Assembly (NCBI RefSeq): GCF_900156095.1
Contig: NZ_FTMJ01000003.1
Span: 62,001 to 126,000 of the forward strand
DNA from: Aeromonas sp. RU39B
GTDB taxonomy: Bacteria > Pseudomonadota > Gammaproteobacteria > Enterobacterales > Aeromonadaceae
Length of the DNA: 64,000 nt
Direction of reading: 5' to 3'
Shown here: positions 58,259-64,000 of the stretch, piece after piece
Position numbering within the stretch: position 1 is the stretch's first letter
Layout of the letters: every line of letters begins with the position of its first letter
Notes under the pieces: generated by a model
What the model saw: only the letters and a program-made list of their open reading frames with translations
Database searches by the model: none
Told to the model about the DNA's origin: nothing
Translations under genes and position numbers: made by a program

Positions 58259-59077
58259 TTAATATCCCCGCGCATCAGCCTGCGGCTGGAAATCACCGGG
58301 CGGCAATCGCCACACCTCGGTCGCAATGCGCCCATCAGGATAGAGGGTCAGATAACGCCAGCCGGGGCCCGACTCATCGAGGGTAAAGTCGTGGCACAGG
58401 GGCTTGAACTGGATGCAGGTTGAGGGCGTGGCGATAAGCCGCACCCCCCGGTGCATTTCATCAAACTCCTGATGGACATGACCAAACAGGATGGCGCGCG
58501 CCGACGGATAGCGGGCCAAAACGGCAAACAGGTCGTCGGCATTTTTCAGGTTGTGCTGATCGAGCCAGCCGCACCCCACGGGCACCCCCTGATGGTGCAC
58601 CGCAATCAGCGTATGCTTGTCAGGATGAGAGCGCAGGGCGTGATCGAGCATCGCCAGTTGATGGTCGGCCAGCAGCCCGTGCGGCTTGCCGCGCACCTGG
58701 GTATCGAGCAGGACAATCTGCCAATACTCGCCCACCAGCCACTTGGCTTCGCTGATACCCGACTCATAGAGGCGTTGGGTCATCAGAGGGCCGTCGTCGT
58801 GGTTACCGGGCAGCCAGTAAATGGGCTTGCCAAGCGGGGCCAGCATGTCAGCAAAACGCTGATAGGAGTCGTCACTGTGATCCTGAGAGAGATCACCGGT
58901 GGCCAGAATTAGGTCATAGGGATGGGCGTTAGCCTGGATTCGTGCAAGGACGGCGGCCAGACTGTCAGCCGTGCGCACGCCGAGCAACTGGCTGTCGACG
59001 CTGCCAAAAAGATGGGTATCAGTAATCTGCAACAGGCGTACACTCCCATCGGGCGCCTGCAGGAGCTCTGTTTCCAA
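58259..59077 (-). CDS. cpdA: 3',5'-cyclic-AMP phosphodiesterase CpdA
   Basis: CpdA hydrolyses cAMP and so tunes CRP signalling. The 272-residue calcineurin-like phosphoesterase shows the metal-ligand motifs in order: ITDTHLF, ATGDLSQD, LPGNHDDG, VHHQG and FGHVHQEFD, plus CGWLDQHNLKNADDL and LATPSTCIQF. No ATG opens the frame. TTG at 59077 is preferred, with AGAAG 7 bases upstream and LETELL aligning with the MESLL start of E. coli CpdA; TTG at 59119 and GTG at 59083 are alternatives. Confidence 0.92.
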   Translation of the reverse strand: METELLQAPDGSVRLLQITDTHLFGSVDSQLLGVRTADSLAAVLARIQANAHPYDLILATGDLSQDHSDDSYQRFADMLAPLGKPIYWLPGNHDDGPLMTQRLYESGISEAKWLVGEYWQIVLLDTQVRGKPHGLLADHQLAMLDHALRSHPDKHTLIAVHHQGVPVGCGWLDQHNLKNADDLFAVLARYPSARAILFGHVHQEFDEMHRGVRLIATPSTCIQFKPLCHDFTLDESGPGWRYLTLYPDGRIATEVWRLPPGDFQPQADARGY

Positions 59078-59102
59078 AATCACGCTTCTTTTAATTTGTT
59101 TA

Positions 59103-59540
59103 TTAGAAAACCTTGGCAAGATAACTGCCGTGCCTGAGACAAAAATTCAACCAATCGGCCAAAAACAGATTAACCTGAGCTTTTTCATCCGGCTGATGCA
59201 TCTGCGTATTCGGATAATCATATCGCGGTTTCAAACGGGAAATCTGCTGTGCTGCACACACTTCGGCCATCCGCACGTCGTGATACAAACGAATCTCTAT
59301 TTTACTCTGCAACCACTCCGGTAGTTCCGGGTTGTGCTGGGTCAACGCCACTCTCGTGGTAAAGCGGCTCTCCTCTAGCACCGTCAGCTGGAAATGCAGC
59401 CCTTCACCGACCGCATAGCTGCGCACAGAGCCCAGTTCACGCTCACGCGGCAGCAGTCGCATCAGCGTCATGTAGTTGACCTCACAAGTGCGCTGCATGG
59501 CGCGCAAGTCGGGCACATATTTTTTCAGTGCCAGTCCCAC
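59103..59540 (-). CDS. yqiB: DUF1249 protein YqiB
   Basis: A 145-residue soluble protein of the DUF1249/YqiB family, recognised by YVPDLRAMQRTCEVNYMTLMRLLP and the C-terminal NLFLADWLNFCLRHG. The function is unknown; the family almost always lies between nudF and cpdA, as here. The start is a GTG that directly follows the nudF stop. Confidence 0.9.
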   Translation of the reverse strand: MGLALKKYVPDLRAMQRTCEVNYMTLMRLLPRERELGSVRSYAVGEGLHFQLTVLEESRFTTRVALTQHNPELPEWLQSKIEIRLYHDVRMAEVCAAQQISRLKPRYDYPNTQMHQPDEKAQVNLFLADWLNFCLRHGSYLAKVF

Positions 59541-60179
59541 TTAGCTCGCTCCCGCCGCCCAGCGGCTCTTTAAGGTGTCATGGTTAAGCTGCAGCCACTG
59601 CAGCGCAATCACCGACGCTGCATTGTCGATACGACCGCTGCACACCAGAGCATAGGCATCTTGCCTGTCCAGAACATGAACGCGGATATCCTCGCCCTCT
59701 TCGGCCAGTCCATGCAAGCCCTGGGCCCTGCTCGCATCGACCTCGCCCACGAACACCTCTATACGTTCCGTGGTACCGCCGGGACTCACCATATAACTGA
59801 TGGCGTGTTCCATGCGACCAATGGTGACACCAGCCTCCTCGATTGCCTCACGGCGGGCCACTTCATCGGCCTGTTCACCCGGTTCGATGATGCCGGCAAT
59901 CAGCTCCAGCAACCAGGGCGATTCGCTGGTGGCGATGGCACCGATGCGAAACTGCTCGACCATCACCACCTGATCGCGCAGCGGATCGAAGGCCAATAGC
60001 GCCGCCGCATGACCCCGTTCGAACAGCTCGCGCACTATTGGGGTGCACCAGCCACCGGCAAACAGCTTGTGGCGCAGTCGATAGCTGTTGATCTTGAAAA
60101 AGCCGTCATAACCGACTCGCTTTTCCAGTACCTCAACATCATCACGGCCAAAGGTAATCTCGGGGATATTGCCTGCCAT
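59541..60179 (-). CDS. nudF: ADP-ribose pyrophosphatase
   Basis: NudF is a Nudix hydrolase that splits ADP-ribose to AMP and ribose 5-phosphate. The 212-residue protein has the Nudix box GIIEPGEQADEVARREAIEE followed by AGV, with an N-terminal beta domain (VLEKRVGYDGFFKINSYRLRHKLF) typical of ADPRases. ATG at 60179 is preferred because GGAGG lies 7 bases upstream; the frame opens 12 codons earlier. It is divergent from tolC across a gap of about 310 bases. Confidence 0.94.
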   Translation of the reverse strand: MAGNIPEITFGRDDVEVLEKRVGYDGFFKINSYRLRHKLFAGGWCTPIVRELFERGHAAALLAFDPLRDQVVMVEQFRIGAIATSESPWLLELIAGIIEPGEQADEVARREAIEEAGVTIGRMEHAISYMVSPGGTTERIEVFVGEVDASRAQGLHGLAEEGEDIRVHVLDRQDAYALVCSGRIDNAASVIALQWLQLNHDTLKSRWAAGAS

Positions 60180-60492
60180 CTCATGCCTCCGAACTTGACT
60201 TGCCACGGGCAGCACCTAGAATCGTCGTGAATGAACGTTCATTCACACATCATCCCGCGTCACAGAAAGCGAATTCTAGCAGGCGGGAACTGCTTGGCTA
60301 AGTGACACTTTGTAAAAATACCCGGTTGAGCTTGACCTTCCCTTAGCGGGAGTCGCTGCAATTGGGCGGCAAGATAACTTTTCTGCCGAGTTCTCAGGCT
60401 GTTAAGCTCTGATAAAGGTTACCCGAAAGAAAATCGGCAACCGCCTTTGCGTCCAGTGCGGCACTGGAATAACCAGTAAGGTTAAGGAATCT
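60180..60492. promoter_or_regulatory. nudF-tolC divergent intergenic region
   Basis: This 313-bp stretch has no gene. It contains the nudF ribosome site (on the minus strand), a perfect 20-bp palindrome at 60227-60246 and the tolC ribosome site AAGGAA just before 60493. No convincing -35/-10 pair was identified by eye. Confidence 0.7.
60227..60246. promoter_or_regulatory. Perfect 20-bp palindrome, candidate TetR-type operator
   Basis: GTGAATGAACGTTCATTCAC is exactly self-complementary with no spacer, the form expected for a TetR-family dimer site. It lies 48 bp upstream of nudF and about 250 bp upstream of tolC. The repressor is unknown and no tetR-like gene is in the window. Confidence 0.65.
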
Positions 60493-61800
60493 ATGAAACG
60501 AACTCTTCTGTCTGCTCTCGTCATGCTTGGCATCAGCCCGCTGGTTCATGCCGAAAACCTGCTCGACATCTATCAATTGGCCCAAACCAAGGACCCCACC
60601 TTGCTCTCTGCCAAGGCCAGTCGTGATGCCGCGTTCGAAAAAATTAACGAGAGCCGTGCGCCGCTGCTGCCGCAGGTCAACCTGACCGGCACAGCCGATT
60701 ACCAGAAGACCACCAACGATACCTCGACCCGCAGCCAGCTTGGCGGTCAGGTAGCGCTGTCACAGTCGCTCTACAGCCGCAGCAACTGGTTGAACTTAAG
60801 CCTGTCAGAGAAGAGTGCCACCCAAAGCGATGTGGCTTACAACCTTGAGCAGCAAAACCTGATCCTGCGCACCGCCCAGGCCTATTTCGCCGTGCTCAAG
60901 GCGCAAGATGCGCTCGAATATGTGCAGGCCAACAAGACCGCTGTGCAGCGTCAACTTGAACAAACCCAGCAACGCTTTGAAGTGGGGCTGAGCGCCATCA
61001 CCGACGTCAACGAAGCCCAGGCCCAGCGTGACCAGGCACTGGCCGACGAGATCAGCGCCGAAAATACCCTGGCCAACAGCTATGAGAGCCTGCGTGAGCT
61101 GACCGGCGTTGATTTCCGCAAGCTTGATGTGCTCAACACCGAGCGCTTCAGCCCGGCCCCGACCCCGCTCAACGCCGATCAGTGGATGGAGCTGGCGGTG
61201 GACAAGAATCTCTCCCTGCACAGTGCCCGCATTGCCAAGGACATCGCCAAAGAGCAGATCGATCTGGCCAAGACCGGCCACGAGCCGACCCTGAACTTCA
61301 ATGCCAGCGCCGGCAGCACCAACAGCGACTATAAGCTGGACAGCAGCCAGGATGGCACCACCAATCAGGCCACTGCCGGCCTGACGCTGAGCATCCCGCT
61401 TTACAGCGGTGGCGCTACCACGTCTCAGGTCAAACAGGCCCAGCACAACTATGTGGCCGCCAGCGAGGATATGGAGAAGAGCTATCGCTCGATGCAAAGT
61501 ACAGTGCGCTCTTACTACAACAACGTGAACGCCAACATCGGCTCGGTGAAGGCCTACACCCAGTATGTGATCTCGGCCGAGAGCTCGCTCAAGGCCACCG
61601 AAGCCGGCTACGAGGTGGGCACTCGCACCATCGTCGATGTGCTCGACTCGACCAAGGCGCTCTATCAGGCCAAGCAGAACCTCTCCGAGGCGCGCTATAA
61701 CTACATCCTCAACATCCTGCAGCTCAAGCTGGCTGCTGGCACGTTGCAGGAGCAGGATCTGACCGACCTGAACCAGGGTCTCAAGCATCCGGCCAAGTAA
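60493..61800 (+). CDS. tolC: Outer-membrane efflux channel TolC
   Basis: TolC is the trimeric outer-membrane duct for RND, ABC and MFS efflux pumps and type I secretion. The 435-residue protein has a signal peptide (cleaved near VHA), then two homologous OEP repeats: DPTLLSAKASRDAAFEKINESRA and SLHSARIAKDIAKEQIDLAKTG, each followed by long coiled-coil helices and the strand motifs QVALSQSLYSR and GLTLSIPLYSGG. It lacks the long C-terminal tail of E. coli TolC (493 residues in the precursor). It is divergent from nudF, the conserved order. Confidence 0.95.
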   Translation: MKRTLLSALVMLGISPLVHAENLLDIYQLAQTKDPTLLSAKASRDAAFEKINESRAPLLPQVNLTGTADYQKTTNDTSTRSQLGGQVALSQSLYSRSNWLNLSLSEKSATQSDVAYNLEQQNLILRTAQAYFAVLKAQDALEYVQANKTAVQRQLEQTQQRFEVGLSAITDVNEAQAQRDQALADEISAENTLANSYESLRELTGVDFRKLDVLNTERFSPAPTPLNADQWMELAVDKNLSLHSARIAKDIAKEQIDLAKTGHEPTLNFNASAGSTNSDYKLDSSQDGTTNQATAGLTLSIPLYSGGATTSQVKQAQHNYVAASEDMEKSYRSMQSTVRSYYNNVNANIGSVKAYTQYVISAESSLKATEAGYEVGTRTIVDVLDSTKALYQAKQNLSEARYNYILNILQLKLAAGTLQEQDLTDLNQGLKHPAK

Positions 61801-61818
61801 TCTCCCGCTTTAACAAGA

Positions 61819-61842
61819 GAAGGGCGCCATCAGGCGCCCTTC
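61819..61842. terminator. Hairpin between convergent tolC and pspG-like gene
   Basis: GAAGGGCGCC and GGCGCCCTTC form a perfect 10-bp stem with loop ATCA. The tails are only moderately T-rich (CGTGTTATG on the plus strand, TTGTTA further on the minus). Confidence 0.75.
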
Positions 61843-61860
61843 GTGTTATGTGATGCAGGG

Positions 61861-62073
61861 TCAGTGATAGCGCACCCGGCGCTGCCGACCCAGCAACCAG
61901 CAGGCAAGCAGCACCAGCAGGATCCAGGGTGCCAGCTTGACGATCAGTGCCAACATGCCGCTGAGAATACCGAACAGCACAAACAGACCGGTCACTATCA
62001 GCATCGCCAGCAGGGTAAATCCGGCCAGTCCCATTCCCACCAGTACGGCCAGCAGAACCAGAAACTCCACCAT
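61861..62073 (-). CDS. PspG-like small membrane protein
   Basis: A 70-residue protein with two membrane helices (about 4-22 and 25-62 with a Gly break). The segment SGMLALIVKLAPWILLVLLACWLL is close to the core of E. coli PspG (GMLALMIKLLPWLLL), and the tail is basic. PspG is an effector of the phage-shock response. It is the last gene of the pspA-pspC run, 25 bases after pspC, which supports the assignment. In E. coli pspG lies elsewhere on the chromosome. Confidence 0.7.
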   Translation of the reverse strand: MVEFLVLLAVLVGMGLAGFTLLAMLIVTGLFVLFGILSGMLALIVKLAPWILLVLLACWLLGRQRRVRYH

Positions 62074-62098
62074 GTCAGACTCCTTGGGTCACATCACA

Positions 62099-62311
62099 TC
62101 AATCCAGCCAGCGGCGGATTTCCGCCTGTGGCGTCATCAACAGCCAGCCGGCCAAATAGAGGGCCAACGCCAGCGGCGGTAGTAAAATCAAGGTAAATAG
62201 CGCCACCAACCGCACCGCACTGCGCGATACCCCCAGCTCTCTGGCGATGCCTGCACACACACCGGCCAGCCGGGCATGCTGCCGGTCACGGCGCCAGCGC
62301 AGCCTGATCAC
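62099..62311 (-). CDS. pspC: PspC-domain envelope stress protein
   Basis: A 70-residue protein with a PspC domain: basic N-terminus, RLAGVCAGIARELGVSRSAVRLVALF, then a membrane helix (LILLPPLALALYLAGWLLM). It is shorter than E. coli PspC (119 residues) and has only the core domain, without the C-terminal periplasmic/leucine-zipper part. It overlaps the pspA stop by 4 bases. No pspB gene lies between, so PspC may act on PspA alone. Confidence 0.85.
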   Translation of the reverse strand: MIRLRWRRDRQHARLAGVCAGIARELGVSRSAVRLVALFTLILLPPLALALYLAGWLLMTPQAEIRRWLD

Positions 62312-62970
62312 AGCGCCACCCGCTCGCCCTTGAGACGAGCCAGCTCCCGCTCTATCTGATCGGAGAGCTCGAGTTCGCGAAACTGCGCCGAGAGCGGCGT
62401 ATTCTGGCCAAAGCTGGCGGCTTCCAGCTGCGCTTCGAGCTGCTCGACCCGTCCCTGAAAACCATCAAAACGGGCCATCAGCTCGTGCATACGGCGCGTA
62501 TCGAGTTGGGCTTTCACCCGCAGTCGGCTGTGGGCGGTCTGCTCGCGCAGGGTCAGCATCTTCTGCTTTTCGCGCGCCTCAGCCAGTTTGTTCGCCAACT
62601 GCTCGCTATCGGCCTGCAGCTGGGCCTTCACATCAGCCAGACGGGTTTGCTCCTGCTGCAACTGCTGCAGGCGCTCCTGCTCGGCCAGCTTCTCGGCCAA
62701 CGCAGCGCGGGCCAGATCCTCACGCCCTTTGCCGATGGCCAGCGCCGCGCGGGCATCCCATTCATTCATTTGATGCTCGAGATGTTGCTGATGGCGCTCA
62801 AGCTGCTTTTGCTCGGCAATCAGACGGGCGGCCTGGCTGCGCATATCAGCCTGCACCTCCTCCATCTCTTCGATCATCAGGCGCAGCAGCTTTTCGGGCT
62901 CTTCGCTCTTGTCGAGCAGAGAGTGCAGGTTGGCATTGATCACATCACTTAATCGACGAAACAGGCTCAT
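62308..62970 (-). CDS. pspA: Phage shock protein A (PspA/IM30 family)
   Basis: A 220-residue, almost entirely helical coiled-coil protein. It begins SLFRRLSDVINANLHSLLDKSEEPEKLLRLMIEEMEE, the amphipathic membrane-binding helix and first coil of PspA/IM30. It stabilises damaged inner membrane and in enterobacteria inhibits the activator PspF. ATG at 62970 is chosen (AAGGAG 7 bases upstream). A sigma-54-type promoter lies about 50-65 bases upstream. The operon is pspA-pspC-pspG-like. Confidence 0.93.
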   Translation of the reverse strand: MSLFRRLSDVINANLHSLLDKSEEPEKLLRLMIEEMEEVQADMRSQAARLIAEQKQLERHQQHLEHQMNEWDARAALAIGKGREDLARAALAEKLAEQERLQQLQQEQTRLADVKAQLQADSEQLANKLAEAREKQKMLTLREQTAHSRLRVKAQLDTRRMHELMARFDGFQGRVEQLEAQLEAASFGQNTPLSAQFRELELSDQIERELARLKGERVAL

Positions 62971-63017
62971 GACTCGCTCCTTGGGTTTACGTGGGTCAGA
63001 TAGCACTGATCATGTAT

Positions 63018-63033
63018 TACAAGGAGTGTGCCA
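63018..63033 (-). promoter_or_regulatory. Sigma-54 promoter of the psp operon
   Basis: The minus strand reads TGGCACACTCCTTGTA, fitting the -24/-12 consensus TGGCAYR-N4-TTGCW with one change (TTGTA). The same TTGTA occurs in the E. coli pspA promoter as recalled. It implies activation by an enhancer-binding protein such as PspF, whose gene is not in the window. Confidence 0.82.
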
Positions 63034-63140
63034 AAGGCATGAACTTGATGTTTTTCAATGGGTTGACTATGAACGGAAGACAACAGAGAAAACAATATGG
63101 TGAAAAAAACCAACCGCACTGGTCATTTTCGCCAGACATG

Positions 63141-63162
63141 AAAAAGGGGAGCCTTGCTCCCC
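63141..63162 (-). terminator. Terminator of plsC
   Basis: On the minus strand GGGGAGC and GCTCCCC form a 7-bp stem with loop AAG, followed by TTTTT. It lies 21 bases after the plsC stop. Confidence 0.88.
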
Positions 63163-63183
63163 TCTCATCGCACTGACGGGTAT

Positions 63184-63906
63184 TTAGACCGGACGGCGCA
63201 CCTTGCCATCAAGCTCGGCCAGTTTGGCCTCCATCTGCACGCGGCAGGTCTCGGTCAGCTCGCGGATCCCGGCGGCGCCATGCTCTTTGGAGCACAGGGG
63301 CGGCAGCATTTCGATCAGCACTTCACCGTTGTCCCAGCGATTGAGATCGACCTGACCGAAGTAGCTCGAGCAGATGATGGGCACCACCGGCACACCGGCT
63401 TGCACCGCAGTGTGGAAGGCGCCAGCCTTGAACGGCAGTAGGCCACGCCCCTGAGAGCGGGTTCCTTCCGGGAACATCCAGATCGAGGTGCCTCGGGATT
63501 TGATGCGATCGACCACCTGACTGATGGTACTGATGGCGCGGCTGCGGTTGCTGCGATCAATCAGCACGTTGCCCGAGAGCCAGAACAGAATGCCGAACAA
63601 GGGGATCCAGGCCAGACTCTTCTTGCCCACCGCCACCACGCCGGGGCGCACTGCGCCGGTCACGGTGAAAATGTCGAAGTTAGTCTGGTGATTACAGACA
63701 TAAACAGCCGGACCAATCTCATCCACGCCGGGCGGCAGGATCACCTTCACCTTCAGCCCCAGCAGCGGACAGACTGCGTGATACATGCTGGCAAACACGT
63801 ATACGTTGTTGCGATGGCGCGGACGCACCAGACAGAGCAGCAGACCGAAGATGAACCAGAAGACGAGCAGCACTGCGAGCAGCAGCACACGAGCGAGTTT
63901 GAGCAT
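63184..63906 (-). CDS. plsC: 1-acyl-sn-glycerol-3-phosphate acyltransferase
   Basis: PlsC acylates lysophosphatidic acid to phosphatidic acid at the inner membrane. The 240-residue protein has an N-terminal membrane helix (VLLLAVLLVFWFIFGLLL), the catalytic NHQTNFD (His73, Asp78), VGKKSLAWIPLFG, and the substrate-binding FPEGTRSQGRGLLPFKAGAFH. It aligns with E. coli PlsC over its whole length. It is the housekeeping counterpart of the ApeD acyltransferase in the pigment cluster. The remaining 94 bases of the window upstream hold only promoter-like sequence. Confidence 0.95.
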   Translation of the reverse strand: MLKLARVLLLAVLLVFWFIFGLLLCLVRPRHRNNVYVFASMYHAVCPLLGLKVKVILPPGVDEIGPAVYVCNHQTNFDIFTVTGAVRPGVVAVGKKSLAWIPLFGILFWLSGNVLIDRSNRSRAISTISQVVDRIKSRGTSIWMFPEGTRSQGRGLLPFKAGAFHTAVQAGVPVVPIICSSYFGQVDLNRWDNGEVLIEMLPPLCSKEHGAAGIRELTETCRVQMEAKLAELDGKVRRPV

Positions 63907-64000
63907 CGAACACCTCGAATTGAAACAGGGCGCAGTATACTGGCGCCCTATTAAGCGAACAAGTGTTAGCCAGACTGGGCCGACCAGCCTGCTTCCAAAT

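Noticed and set aside
63038..63175. Small plus-strand frame between the pspA promoter and plsC, considered as a possible pspF remnant or peptide gene
   Set aside because: It has no AAA+ or HTH motif, runs across the sigma-54 promoter flank and the plsC terminator, and has no supporting homology by eye.

Overview
The window looks like chromosomal core sequence from a gammaproteobacterium, most likely Aeromonas. It is GC-rich. Its conserved gene neighbourhoods (frsA-crl-proBA, pyrG-eno, relA-rlmD-barA, rpoE-rseABC-lepA-lepB-rnc-era-recO-pdxJ, dnaB-alr, nudF-yqiB-cpdA-yqiA beside tolC) are of enterobacterial/Vibrio type. Crl, a DUF3135 protein and a compact psp operon fit Aeromonadales. No rRNA, tRNA, CRISPR array, insertion sequence or phage gene was seen. 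The genus is an inference from gene content and order; no alignment was run.

Region 1 (1-2.6 kb) carries a DUF3135 protein, mog (molybdenum cofactor), a secreted DUF2541 protein and a periplasmic alpha-carbonic anhydrase.

Region 2 (2.6-19.3 kb) is the main accessory block, a complete aryl polyene (APE) pigment/lipid cluster. Seventeen tightly overlapping minus-strand genes follow the apeC-to-apeR order of known APE clusters: ketosynthases, a chain-length-factor-like KS, ketoreductase, two hotdog dehydratases, two ACPs, an acyl-ACP ligase, thioesterase, acyltransferases, a glycosyltransferase-acyltransferase fusion, and an MMPL exporter with LolA-like and lipoprotein partners. An aromatic amino acid ammonia-lyase is inserted between apeJ and apeK. 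Facing away across an AT-rich promoter region are a lipoprotein and a methyltransferase. The inferred flow is: the lyase supplies an arylacrylate, ApeH loads it on ACP, ApeO/C/R, Q, I and P extend it to the conjugated polyene, the methyltransferase decorates the ring, ApeD/J attach it to a lipid, and ApeM/L/N move it to the outer membrane.

Region 3 (19.4-27.9 kb) holds a repeat-containing mini-lipoprotein, a pseudouridine catabolism pair (psuG plus a kinase with a fused HTH and a strong operator-like inverted repeat at its start codon), a SpoU RNA methyltransferase, a universal stress protein, a YkuD_2 family protein, proBA, crl and frsA.

Region 4 (28-40 kb) has eno, pyrG, mazG, relA and rlmD on the minus strand, then barA, a DUF1456 protein and amiD on the plus strand. 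Region 5 (40-50.4 kb) is the envelope-stress and secretion/translation block: rpoE with a recognisable sigma-E promoter, rseABC, lepA, lepB, rnc, era, recO and pdxJ, with nadB divergent from rpoE.

Region 6 (50.4-64 kb) has a patatin phospholipase, a His-rich lipoprotein, fumC behind a Fur-box-like site, yjbQ, alr, dnaB, a Tim44-domain membrane protein, yqiA, cpdA, yqiB, nudF, tolC (with a perfect 20-bp palindrome in the nudF-tolC gap), a pspA-pspC-pspG-like operon behind a sigma-54 promoter but without pspB or an adjacent pspF, and plsC.

The best leads are the ammonia-lyase inside the APE operon with an unusual Phe-His selectivity pair, the repeats in the APE divergent promoter, the psuK and tolC palindromes, and the reduced psp operon. 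I did not see a clearly unprecedented multi-gene system.
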